Origin: Lytechinus pictus | Taxonomy: Eukaryota; Echinodermata; Echinoidea; Temnopleuroida; Toxopneustidae | Direction: 5' to 3' | Length of the DNA stretch: 64,000 bases | Assembly (NCBI RefSeq): GCF_037042905.1 | Contig: NC_087261.1 | Coordinates: 19,793,117-19,857,116 of the forward strand | Shown here: positions 58,701 through 64,000 of the stretch, in pieces | Layout: every line of letters starts with the position of its first letter | How positions within the stretch are numbered: the stretch's first letter is position 1 | The notes under the pieces: model-generated | Databases searched by the model: none | Told to the model about the DNA's origin: nothing | What the model saw: only the letters and a program-made list of their open reading frames with translations | Translations under genes and position numbers: made by a program

Positions 58701-59338
58701 ACAACAGATGTGTTGTTGATGGAACAGTAGAGTACCCACTTCTAGGGAATCAACAAAAACAAGGTTTTTCTATTGAAGCTTTCCGATTCCTCGGGCATTC
58801 TACACAGGCAAGTATTGTCAGGTTATGATTTGGTGAGCTCGATGATATTGGTATAATGGTGGGAATTCTCAATACTGTAAGAATATGGGACATAGTGATA
58901 TTGATGATAATAAATAAAGGAATGGCTTCTTAAGTTAATGGAAAGTCAGCGCCAGGGTAGATGAGCCACAACTCACAAGTATATTTTACCATGTGTATGA
59001 GAGGACTGACAGAATATTCTTGTTGGATGATCGAAGTGGCCAAAAAGGTTGGCATGGCTGGATCGTGCTCGCGACAGATGAGAGCGACTAACCTCTTAAA
59101 TGTAATAACAAAGATGACATGCAGGACAAGTACTATATGCATAGATGAAATTTCTATATTTTTCATTTCTTCTTCACTTTAGGTCCACATGCATTGTTCT
59201 GTAATAACGTGCATGGCTAATAACCCGCATAGCCGATGCAAACAAGGATGCCTTCCAGGGGACGGCGCTAAACCAATGCCCATGACGGTTGGAGAAGAGC
59301 AGGTTTCAAGTGATGGTTTTTCCGTCGTTGGCTCGTAG
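34407..59338 (+). CDS. Gene B: secreted HYR-HYR-ZP domain protein
   Basis: Eight exons keep phase from ATG to stop: 34407-34482, 48671-48928, 50303-50572, 53112-53299, 54206-54365, 57454-57676, 58708-58807, 59183-59338. The summed length is 1,431 nt, exactly 477 codons, giving a 476-residue protein. Order: signal peptide, two hyalin-repeat-like (HYR) modules, a ZP domain, and a 25-residue tail. ZP domains polymerise into extracellular filaments, and HYR modules are immunoglobulin-like adhesion units of echinoderm matrix proteins. No membrane segment follows the ZP domain, unlike most ZP precursors. Further exons could hide in the 14-kb first intron, and linkage of exon 1 to exon 2 rests on phase and order only. 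Confidence 0.75.
34483..35047. other. Gene B intron 1, left part
   Basis: AT-rich, no exon and no recognised repeat. Confidence 0.35.
35048..39828. mobile_element. 4.8-kb inverted-repeat element with duplicated arms
   Basis: Ends are TAGTAGACCGGCC (35048) and GGCCGGTCTACTA (ends 39828). Each arm of about 1.2 kb holds two copies of a 620-bp unit: AATATTAAAAGAATTTTCAA at 35511 and again 624 bp later, and ACGCTAAAAATGA..ACTTTCACGC near 39046 and 39665. The arms are highly similar in inverted orientation. The interior (36.3-38.5 kb) carries reversed GCGCTTCGCGTTCGCATT-type words, a SINE at 36912 and an isolated GTTACCATGGTAAC near 38424. No transposase was seen. Confidence 0.8.
36912..37112 (-). 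mobile_element. tRNA-derived SINE, family B
   Basis: AAGCATGAATGCTTC, AAGCAACCAGGGG, GAGGGACCTATAATGAG and GTGGGAATCGAACCCAGG. The complement gives B-box GGTTCGATTCC (37053-37063) and GGTGCGATAGCTCAAG as the A-box side. Nested in the 35048-39828 element; the second copy is at 9066. Confidence 0.75.
39829..40501. other. Gene B intron 1, middle part
   Basis: AT-rich; no exon. Ends in a (TA)n tract at about 40480-40500. Confidence 0.35.
40930..42280. repeat. Tandem repeats with poly-G tracts and GTTGTTATGACTCTCTTTG units
   Basis: Runs of 9-13 G after T-rich sequence occur at about 40946, 41064, 41285, 41594 and 42083, each followed by a CAGTTGATAT-type phrase in most cases. At 41700-42270 a unit of roughly 120-140 bp with TGTGGATTTTCA, ATAACATTACCTTA and CTGACTTGAGGTCAATAATG repeats about four times. 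Confidence 0.65.
43044..43073 (-). promoter_or_regulatory. Mirror copy of the histone-type 3'-end signal
   Basis: The left-arm copy: on the minus strand AGTCCTTTTCAGGACT (43058-43073) followed by CAAGAAAGA (43044-43052). It is identical to the plus-strand site because the arms are identical. Confidence 0.7.
43303..43332 (+). promoter_or_regulatory. Histone-type mRNA 3'-end signal: stem-loop plus CAAGAAAGA
   Basis: AGTCCT TTTC AGGACT (43303-43318) is a 6-bp stem with a TTTC loop, the size and loop of the metazoan histone 3' stem-loop, with only the first G:C pair of GGYYYT replaced by A:T. After a 5-nt spacer, CAAGAAAGA (43324-43332) matches the sea-urchin histone downstream element recognised by U7 snRNA at all nine positions. 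The mirror copy is on the minus strand: stem-loop 43058-43073, element 43044-43052. No histone coding sequence precedes either. Confidence 0.7.
43727..43908. repeat. (TA)n microsatellite
   Basis: About 180 bp of TATATA with minor interruptions, at the right edge of the 40502-43728 element. Confidence 0.95.
43909..44410 (+). pseudogene. Decayed CR1/L2-like LINE RT fragment
   Basis: Reads GAHFYTDDIQLYTSHLSQK at the RT catalytic block (YADD changed to YTDD), then in shifting frames ARNLGVVLDRKMSMEKH and RLDF/CLLAGLSSSG-type text of the RT C-terminal region. Several stops and frameshifts. Homologous to the fragment at 18320-19470. Confidence 0.75.
44411..45836. other. Gene B intron 1, MITE-bearing stretch
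   Basis: Contains the MITE at 44744-44884 and AT-rich sequence. No exon. Confidence 0.35.
44744..44884. mobile_element. MITE with CGGGTAGCGTTTCATGAA termini
   Basis: Left CGGGTAGCGTTTCATGAA, right TTGATGAAACGCTCCG; internal TTGTCAG..TATCCGACA pairs with TGTCGGACA. A diverged relative at about 51003-51172 shares AGCCAATCAAAATCAAG and GAGGAAACGCTCC. Confidence 0.65.
45837..45942. repeat. Short inverted repeat adjoining the mariner-like element
   Basis: TTTTGTGAAAGAAATGAATT plus AGAGAACAATGGTAGA pairs with TCTGCCATTGTTCTCT plus CCATTTCTTTCACAA. About 106 bp, imperfect, with its right arm immediately left of the TA at 45943. Confidence 0.7.
45945..47845. mobile_element. Tc1/mariner-like non-autonomous element, 1.9 kb
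   Basis: Left CACAACAAAAAAGTAAGTTC and right ACTTACTTTTTTGTTGTG, flanked by TA on both sides, the Tc1/mariner target. No DDE transposase frame. The interior holds repeated words like TTGAGTGAGCACA in both orientations (for example 46092, 46632, 46971, 47149, and inverted at 47507) and the MITE at 47396. Confidence 0.75.
47396..47499. mobile_element. 104-bp MITE with CAGGGGCCGCGGAA termini
   Basis: CAGGGGCCGCGGAA and TTCCGCGGCCCCTG are perfect inverted ends, with CAATAC directly on both outer sides. Nested in the mariner-like element. A poly-G run follows the left end. Confidence 0.8.
47846..48670. other. Gene B intron 1, right end, with perfect palindrome
   Basis: AT-rich. Contains (TA)n tracts at about 47850, 48362 and 48508 and the 86-bp palindrome 48421-48506. 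No exon. Confidence 0.4.
48421..48506. repeat. Perfect spacer-less 86-bp palindrome
   Basis: From TAATAATCAAACTAAATG at the left to its exact complement at the right; the centre is AAAT/ATTT between 48463 and 48464, with no mismatch in 43-nt arms. It sits beside a (TA)n tract. Confidence 0.9.
48671..48928 (+). CDS. Gene B exon 2: HYR-like module 1
   Basis: 258 nt, phase 1-1; acceptor GGATAG ending 48670, donor GTAAGT at 48929. DSDPPVVTCSNITLGGAF opens as HYR repeats do (D-x-x-P-P-x-V-x-C-P), and ATCQFYVQN closes it with the second Cys (usual form A-x-C-x-F-x-V-x-V). An internal FPPGNTPVTMFSRDTFDN matches the F-x-x-G-x-x-x-V-x-Y-x-A-x-D-x-x-x-N core. 86 residues, near the usual HYR length of about 80. 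A nearer AG at 48679-80 would break the phase and is rejected. Confidence 0.85.
48929..50302. other. Gene B intron 2, with a repeat of the GAACCGGAACA family
   Basis: About 49385-49610 contains TGGTGAACCGGAACAAAAG, GAGCTGACGAAAAATTGCAA and GTCGTTTTTCCATAGTCCAG, matching the repeats at 58225 and 61973. A (TA)n tract is at about 49800. Confidence 0.5.
50303..50572 (+). CDS. Gene B exon 3: HYR-like module 2
   Basis: 270 nt, phase 1-1; acceptor GACAG ending 50302, donor GTAAGA at 50573. LPVTCPDLDRNVTLDLGE is the HYR opening and RTCTGFYNIEG the closing strand; GLPVGSHVTAGRHEVVVVIS fits the G-x-x-x-V..V-x-x-x-x-x-D core. The usual P-P before the first Cys is reduced to L-P. It is adjacent to the ZP domain, as in several invertebrate matrix proteins. 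Confidence 0.8.
50590..50907 (-). mobile_element. SINE family A copy
   Basis: Starts (plus strand) with ATAATAATA and CAGTTCTTGTATAGCGCATA and ends GGGCCACAACGCTCCAC. The complement holds B-box GGTTCGAATCC and the CAACCCAGGTGAGGTGAATG body. Antisense to gene B, beginning 18 bp after exon 3. Confidence 0.85.
51003..51172. mobile_element. Diverged MITE related to 44744-44884
   Basis: TAGTTTCATGAAGCATG at the left, AGCCAATCAAAATCAAGG in the centre, and TTGAGGAAACGCTCC at the right match the order of the other copy. Confidence 0.5.
51173..52846. other. Gene B intron 3, T-rich stretch
   Basis: 51300-51960 is T-rich (many TTTTTAT/CTTATTT words), giving several short hydrophobic open frames without support. 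No exon. Confidence 0.4.
52847..53086. mobile_element. 240-bp MITE ending 25 bp before a gene B exon
   Basis: Left CACAGCAAAAAACTGTGGTG, right CACCGCAGTTTTTACAGTG; internal repeats of GGTGT/ACACC give several nested hairpins, and GAGGACCACACC pairs with GGGTGTGGTCCTC. Exon 4 begins at 53112, so its branch-point and pyrimidine region directly follow the element. Confidence 0.8.
53112..53299 (+). CDS. Gene B exon 4: ZP domain, N-terminal part
   Basis: 188 nt, phase 1-0; acceptor TTCTTGCAG ending 53111, donor GTAAAT at 53300. VVVNCDVRQLSLEIPSSVL is the ZP-N opening (V-x-C-x-x-x-x-M/L-x-V-x-I-x-x-x-x-L), then DNSPGDCKSS and AYDACGTTSE, the ZP-N CGT motif. Conserved Cys 1-3 are visible. Confidence 0.9.
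53404..53564. mobile_element. 161-bp MITE with ATACTTCAGCCACATTTCCC ends
   Basis: Left ATACTTCAGCCACATTTCCC and right GGGGAAATGTGACTGAGGTAT are inverted copies; arms continue with CGGCGGCCGTACGGCGAGTC against GACTCGTCGTATGGCGGCC. A fragment of another MITE end (GGTGGGTGTTTCATAAAATG) lies just left at 53330. Confidence 0.8.
53565..54205. other. Gene B intron 4 remainder
   Basis: A poly-C run of over 20 at about 53648-53670 followed by GGGG; (ATT/ATC)n at about 54112-54170. No exon. Confidence 0.45.
54206..54365 (+). CDS. Gene B exon 5: ZP domain, linker between ZP-N and ZP-C
   Basis: 160 nt, phase 0-1; acceptor ATATAG ending 54205, donor GTGTGC at 54366. SSGDNITFSNAVTDSIG and IHLPVQCVFHKDR match the ZP D-x-I-x-Y/F-x-N segment and the I-x-V-x-C-x-Y/F strand with Cys 4. 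DVTRDSFFSIKG leads to ZP-C. Confidence 0.88.
54431..55870 (-). pseudogene. Decayed antisense LINE with RT C-terminal region
   Basis: On the minus strand, from about 55870: ALSEFRSYLCDRTQFVMIE, INYGVPQGSVFGPLLFLIYI and YSLYADTNLML, where YADD has become YADT. After a frameshift comes LGLYIDEHLSWKNHLDAV, VLPYLTYCNVVWVNTF, LRVLQKRAKRLITNSNYRH and IKEWNNLPVDIKK. This motif set is typical of Jockey/CR1-group elements. It is 5'-truncated and ends at its 3' side in TTGAAC repeats (54431-54449). The open frame 55436-54846 (196 codons) is a remnant, not a host gene. Confidence 0.85.
56474..56767 (+). mobile_element. SINE family A copy
   Basis: GGAGCGTTGTGGTCCAGTGG, GGTTCAAATCCCAG (B-box with one change), CAACCCAGGTGAGGTGAATG, ATCCAAGTCCTTTGGAAGCG, and an ATTATTATT tail. 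Confidence 0.88.
57454..57676 (+). CDS. Gene B exon 6: ZP domain, ZP-C first half
   Basis: 223 nt, phase 1-2; acceptor TCACTTCAG ending 57453, donor GTAAAG at 57677. FHLTLKRYDSKEF, ILFFAVSFRHDPS and DTCWATPEPAPN are ZP-C hallmarks: F-x-L-x-L, L-x-F-x-V, and the highly conserved C-W/x-A-T-P. The last residues YTFILNG precede the split codon completed at 58708. Reading past the donor would hit TAA at once, confirming the splice. Confidence 0.92.
57677..58707. other. Gene B intron 6, with two repeat copies
   Basis: 57761-57960 is a MITE with a GGGCCCCGTCTTACAAAGAG left end and a decayed right end (related to 33307-33594). About 58215-58450 is a copy of the GAACCGGAACAGC repeat (GTTGAACCGGAACAGCAGTT; ATAGCTGACGAAAATATGCA). 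A poly-C run is at about 58168. Confidence 0.55.
58708..58807 (+). CDS. Gene B exon 7: ZP domain, ZP-C second half; GC donor
   Basis: 100 nt, phase 2-0; acceptor TTACAACAG ending 58707. The split Gly is followed by CVVDGTVEYPLL and FSIEAFRFLG, the ZP-C NGC-x-x-D and F-x-F segments. The exon ends CACAG followed by GCAAGT (58808-58813). No usable GT donor keeps the frame to 59183, so this is a GC-AG intron, whose donors typically show a strong AG|GCAAGT context as here. Confidence 0.85.
58808..59182. other. Gene B intron 7 (GC-AG type)
   Basis: 375 bp, no repeat recognised. Open frames on both strands are not supported. Confidence 0.6.
59183..59338 (+). CDS. Gene B exon 8: end of ZP domain and stop
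   Basis: 156 nt including TAG 59336-59338; acceptor CACTTTAG ending 59182, phase 0. VHMHCSVITCMANNPHSRCK and QGC are the ZP-C final strand and Cys set (V-x-x-H-C-x-V-x-x-C, S-x-C-x-x-x-C). A short polar tail ending VVGS follows. No dibasic furin-type site, hydrophobic anchor or GPI signal is visible after the ZP domain. Confidence 0.9.
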   Translation, partial: VHMHCSVITCMANNPHSRCKQGCLPGDGAKPMPMTVGEEQVSSDGFSVVGS

Positions 59339-59434
59339 GATAAGCGGCTTTACAAGGAAAGCAACGGTGACACCCATTAGAAGAGGTCATGCATTTATAA
59401 AATCCAGGACTTCCTCATATATTCATCACTAGGG

Positions 59435-59740
59435 ACTTTTCGCATTTACTGCGGGGAAACTTTCAACAACGCAATTCCTTTAGAAATGCAATTAAAATCA
59501 CAATGGAGAGCCGAGGGGCTTTTGTTGTAAGTTGGTGGACTGGGACAGTAGATCATCCGAAGATTTGCACCGGACGAACAATTGCAAATATGTCGTTGTC
59601 CAGAGTCGAGATATTCCGATGCACTCCCGGTCCACTAACTTTCGACAAAAGCCTCTTAGCTCTCCGTTGTGATTTGACTTGCATTTTTAAAAGGAGTTGG
59701 TGCGTTGTAGAGAGTTTTCCCGTAGTAAATGCGAAAAGTT
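59435..59740. mobile_element. MITE of the GAACCGGAACAGC/GTTGTCCAGAGTC family, 3' of gene B
   Basis: Left GACTTTTCGCATTTACTGCG and right CGTAGTAAATGCGAAAAGTT are inverted ends. The interior has GTCGTTGTCCAGAGTCGAGA and ACTAACTTTCGACAAAAGCC, also found in the 61973 copy. It starts 97 bp after the gene B stop, possibly inside the 3' UTR. Confidence 0.75.
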
Positions 59741-59767
59741 CGGGTACCTTCGTCACTACCACTTATA

Positions 59768-61120
59768 CAGTGCGTATCAAAAAAACGGGACAGTTTTGAA
59801 AAGTCTATAAAAAAATTTGTTTCAAATTATGGCATTTATATTTTGATGTTAATAGATGCTCTGAGATCTTATCTTTGAAATGCCATTAAAAAAATGTGTT
59901 CATGCTTGAGTGAACACGGGACTTTTTGTCGGGGGTTCAAAAAGTGGCTTGCACCAAACTGGCAGAAATGAGAAATTTGATGATCACACTTCTGGCTAAT
60001 CAGCAGACTTTCTCTTAACCTTTTCATTATCTTTGCCACGATTTTTCGAATTATGCTGTCAAATTTAATTTACAAATTTATTTATTTACTTGAATTATTT
60101 TGTTTTTTCATTTAAACTTCTTTTACCTTTGACTTTTCCTTCATTAGTAAGAAAAGAAGACTTTTTGTCAACCCAAGCAAGAAGATTTGCATTATTAATT
60201 GGGAAAACTTGTAATCATTCAAAACCTTTTATTATGTGAAATGAATTATGTTATGGTACCTTAAAAAACATGAATCCTATTTTCAAGGGGTTATTGATTC
60301 CTTGACCAAGTTTTATTATGTGCTTGACTGGACAAACAGGAAAGGATTCATGTCTTTCAATGGCAATGGTGTATTGAGTCAATTCTGAAGGAGCTAGATA
60401 CAGCAGATCGAATAAAATGTATTAAAAAGTTGTGAGCGGGCGAAGCGAGCAAGCAAAAATTTCCACTTTTTTCATTGAAATATCAAATTTTGTGATAGAT
60501 TTTGACATAATATTCGGAAAATAAATCATATTTCACTTTATATCTTTCCTTTTATTTCCTTTCCACTTTTCTTCTTTTTTTTTATTGAAGGGGGGAGCAC
60601 CCCGAGCCCCCGCCCATCTGCATGCCACTGTTCAAAGGCACCATAACCTTCGCAGCACACAATGAAAGGATTTGAAAAAAATACACGCTTTCCCATAGCT
60701 TAGGTTGAAAAAATGTTTGTTTTTGCTTAAAGAAGAAATATTCAAATCTAAAAGAGAACACATTACAAAGTAACAGCAACAGACCAATTTAAGCAAATAA
60801 ACAGATTTGAAAATAAATTTTGACCGCATAATTCAAAAATTATTGCAAAGATAATGAAAAGGTTAAGAGGATGTCTGCTGATTAGCAAGAAGTCCGATCA
60901 TCATATTTTTTCATGTTATGCCATTTTGGCGCAAGCCTCCTTTTTAACCCCAGACAAAAACATTCCGTGTTCGCTCAAGCAAGAACGAAACTAATTTTTT
61001 TAATGGCATTTGAAAGATAAGACTTCAGAGCTCCTATTAACGCTAATATATAGACATCATAATTTGAAGAAAAAAAATTAAAGACTTTTCAAATCTGTCC
61101 CGTTTTTTTGATACGCACTG
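59768..61120. mobile_element. Tc1/mariner-like non-autonomous element, 1.35 kb
   Basis: CAGTGCGTATCAAAAAAACG at the left and CGTTTTTTTGATACGCACTG at the right, with TA on both sides. Sub-terminal inverted segments include GCTTGAGTGAACACGG against CCGTGTTCGCTCAAGC and GGCTTGCACCAAACTGGCA against GCCATTTTGGCGCAAGCC. No transposase frame. A GCGGGCGAAGCGAGC word is at about 60434. Confidence 0.8.
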
Positions 61121-61972
61121 TAGTTCCACCATCACTACCAACACTGCCACCACCAATAGGATCTCGACTCACCCCTTAGAAGATGTCTTCCGTAATTATG
61201 TACATGTTCCTAAATGAGCAGAACTCTGGTTGTTGTCCATGCCACTTTGCTATCCATTAATAAAACGTTTACCCAGGATCAAGTTAAGGGAAACAGACAT
61301 TGTCTTATGAAGACATTACACAATGTAGTGTAAGGATTTGCTCCACGAAATACGCATAAATCAATGTTCTACCCAGCGAACATCCACGTTTTTTTTTTAG
61401 ATATTGTTTATATACTCAACGTTTGGGAGGACAAAGATTAACTGTTTGCAATAATTATGCTTTACTGGCGTACAGACGGTAGGGGCTTTGGAGCAATGCC
61501 CCTCCCCAGGACAACTACAAAGAGTTTGACTGGATAACCTTATATCACTATCATACCATCACTATCATACTATAACCTTATATCACTATCATACGTACGA
61601 ATTGGGTCATATTTGACACATTCCTCGTTAGGATGAAGCGATCGATCTCGAACTATAGGACATATTTGAATACTCCTTATCCTTGCTAGAATCTGTTCGA
61701 TTTCATCTTCGTGTCTGTGTTAGGCGATAGGATACATTATATACGGTATATGGAAAATATACAGAGCATCGTCTGTGTGATCATGTGATCATAATTTCAC
61801 TTCGTCTAGAAATATGTCAGTTCTGGTTATTTTTTTTATTCAGAATTCTTGTAATTGAGTATTATACGAGTGTTAATCGAAATAAGTTCGGATAGTTCTT
61901 TGTACAGCACAATTTTTTTTTCAAGTTAATATGTATACGTCTGCTTCTGGGATTCTGTACTATTTGATAATT
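61121..61972. other. Intergenic DNA, no gene
   Basis: Unremarkable AT-rich DNA. TATATCACTATCATAC is tandemly repeated at about 61540-61595. Confidence 0.4.
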
Positions 61973-62269
61973 GGGAGTTTTCGTTCCGCGTCGCACGACC
62001 AAATTAAGAACGCAGTAAGTGTATTAAAAGTGCCCGTCAAATGTCGGTCTATGTTGAGAATTGATGAACCGGAACAGCAATTTCCTCAAGTTTCGCAGCT
62101 GACGAAAAATTGATTAAAATGTCGTTTGTCCAGAGTCCAGGTCGACTTTGTTGTTTTGATTCACCAATTTTCGACAAAGACTTCTTGTTTGTGCTTTGTC
62201 ACGAAGGGCATTTGACAATACATTTTCTATGTTTTTTAATCCGTCGCGCGACGTGGAGCGAATGCTCCC
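61973..62269. mobile_element. MITE of the GAACCGGAACAGC family
   Basis: Left GGGAGTTTTCGTTCCGCGTC and right GACGTGGAGCGAATGCTCCC are inverted ends. Interior GATGAACCGGAACAGCAATT, GCAGCTGACGAAAAATTGAT and GTCGTTTGTCCAGAGTCCAG match copies at 49385, 58215 and 59435. Confidence 0.75.
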
Positions 62270-62959
62270 TTATAATCCCATCATCACCCACTTACTGTAT
62301 GAGCTAAATCTTTTCATGCGATTAATAAATTCACCTGATTGAAATTATTCTAATCCTGTTTTCAACAAATTCATTTTATGATATAATAAGAATAGGAAAA
62401 TACGAAAATGTGACAAATTTCCAATGAATCAATTGATACATTATCTTTGTCATGAATGAAGAAGAAGTATTTGAAAACGCAATACTGACGGTCTGTCATG
62501 TCTATAATTTGATAGTGTAAAGGAGGGTTAAATCTTTACTAGATTCAACGTTCAGAAAACCATAACATGTGTTATCACGCGATACGCTTTACCAATCTGC
62601 GAGAATTTATCGACCAATTTTACTTAATTAAATATAAATAAAATCCAAGTAAAACACATTGAAGTACATCAATTCAGTACTATAAGGCCTAAAAAAGAGT
62701 ATGCACTCGCCATATATACAGGCCCAGTGGAAATAAATAGCAAGAATATTAAAAAAAAACAATACAAATGTGAATATTAGAACCGTGTGTTTTATAACAA
62801 GTCAACGTACATTTTTGGAAGACCAACTAAAACACAAAGCTTGTACCTGTGTGGGCTTCTCCGAAAGAATGGCAGTAAGGAAATTAAATTTATACATGGA
62901 CATCTGCATTCCAAAGTACTACGTGCCCTGAACATTTGGAAACAGAATCTAAACACTAT
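62270..62959. other. Intergenic DNA, no gene
   Basis: AT-rich, no feature recognised. Confidence 0.4.
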
Positions 62960-63270
62960 GGCCCGTATTCTGAAGTCGGGTTTAACTTAAACTCAGGTTT
63001 AAAGTTGTGGTTTAAGTATGGACAGCCAATTGTTACATAATCACTAAAAGTAGAGATATCATACTTTCAGCTCATTCGGCTCTCAAATCATTCATAATTG
63101 TGTAGGAAGTATAAATAGATGATTGTCTTCACCATCAATGATTCAGAAAAGAGCACAGTAAACATAAGAAACATACAACTTAATAAAAATTGTGATACTT
63201 TTGGCTTCCCATACTTAAACCACAACTTTAAACCCGAGTTTAAGTTAAACCCGACTTCAGAATACGGGCC
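62960..63270. mobile_element. 311-bp MITE with GGCCCGTATTCTGAAGTCGG termini
   Basis: Left GGCCCGTATTCTGAAGTCGG and right CCGACTTCAGAATACGGGCC are inverted over more than 55 bp (continuing GTTTAACTTAAACTCAGG and the TTTAAGTATGG segment). AT lies on both sides. It shares the first 14 terminal bases with the 3.4-kb element at 3402-6832. Confidence 0.85.
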
Positions 63271-64000
63271 ATTCATATCACTAACGATATCAGATTCCTT
63301 TGATCACTACAAAAATTGTAATACGATAGTTACCAGCTGAATGCATAAAACAAATAATGCATGCATTGGTCCGAAATTATAATCATCAAACAACGATCAA
63401 AACATATTAAAGCACATAAAGCGAAGCCAATGAAGTGCAATGCAAGGGATAGACCATGTGTGCAGTGATAACGGGGGCGAAGGAGCGGGGAAAGAGATGG
63501 AAAAATAAATAGAGAGAGAGCGATGGAGATCAGAGATCAGAGATAGAATGAATCTGCATACTTGTCAAGTGCCACTAAAATTTTAGACTGTTAAAACGTA
63601 AAGTTATCCCTTCATACTCATTAATATAATTGCTCTTTTGCTTTCGTTAAAGTCGGAAATAGCTCATTTGATACAAAACCAAAGTCGAAAGCACCAAAAA
63701 AAATCGTGTCTTCTTTTCGTTTACTTGCTTGCATATTTTGTAGGATCTGTTTTGAAAAAAATATTTCACCGAAACTTTTAAAGCACAATTATAAGTATTC
63801 ATTACAATTACTTTATTAAATAGTAATAATTATTATTGCTCTTTTGTCGGAAATGGATAATGATTTCGTGTAAGTCAAATCGTTGAAAGGTCAATTGATC
63901 TTTTCTATTACCAGAGGAAAGATTATCTGTATTCGAAACTGTTGAATCAATATTTTACCATCTTTCGAACAATGTAAAGGGGAGCTGACAGGGAAAGCAT
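63271..64000. other. Window end, no gene
   Basis: A GA-rich patch (AGAGAGAGCGATGGAGATCAG) is at about 63511. No exon was recognised up to the window end. Confidence 0.4.

Overview
This is eukaryotic, AT-rich genomic DNA from an invertebrate deuterostome, most likely an echinoderm and plausibly a sea urchin. The reasons are: small phase-1 exons encoding secreted domains abundant in echinoderms (SRCR-like, hyalin-repeat HYR, discoidin/FA58C, ZP); long introns full of short inverted-repeat transposons and tRNA-derived SINEs; and a repeat carrying a histone mRNA 3' stem-loop followed by CAAGAAAGA, the downstream element known from sea-urchin histone genes. The species call is inference; no prokaryotic gene organisation is present.

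Three plus-strand genes can be supported. Gene A1 (882-1928) is the last two coding exons of a gene ending in a discoidin domain; the rest lies left of the window. Gene A2 (20499-30864) is a paralogue with nine phase-compatible exons: half-sushi-like, Ser/Thr linker, EGF, SRCR-like, then two discoidin domains, ending at a matching stop. Its 5' signal-peptide exon was not found. Gene B (34407-59338) appears complete: a signal-peptide exon, a 14-kb intron, two HYR-like exons and five exons of a ZP domain. The eight exons keep phase throughout and give 476 residues. One intron of gene B uses a GC donor. All three genes look extracellular: A1/A2 resemble adhesive or pattern-recognition receptors, and B a filament-forming ZP matrix protein.

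The remaining DNA is dominated by mobile elements. 2.7-7.1 kb: nested inverted-repeat transposons, the inner one holding an array of about 160-bp repeats with palindromic GTTGCCATGGTAAC sites and a CTAG-rich tract. 11.4-14.4 kb: a hAT-like element with an internal GCGAGCGCGAAGCGCGAGC array and a nested element. 15.3-18.0 kb: a 5'-truncated L1/Tx1-type LINE with a long open RT reading frame. 18.3-19.5, 43.9-44.4 and 54.4-55.9 kb: decayed LINE fragments. 35.0-39.8 kb: a 4.8-kb inverted-repeat element with tandemly duplicated arms. 40.5-43.7 kb: another inverted-repeat element, interrupted by a near-perfect hairpin element bearing the histone 3'-end signals. 45.9-47.8 and 59.8-61.1 kb: Tc1/mariner-like non-autonomous elements. 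Many short MITEs, at least four SINE families and homopolymer or microsatellite tracts fill the rest.

Nothing was found that can be defended as a wholly new biological system. The observations most worth follow-up are the histone-3'-end-bearing hairpin element and its relatives at 2.5 and 8.7 kb, the X-box-like array in a transposon, and the A1/A2 and B secreted multidomain genes.
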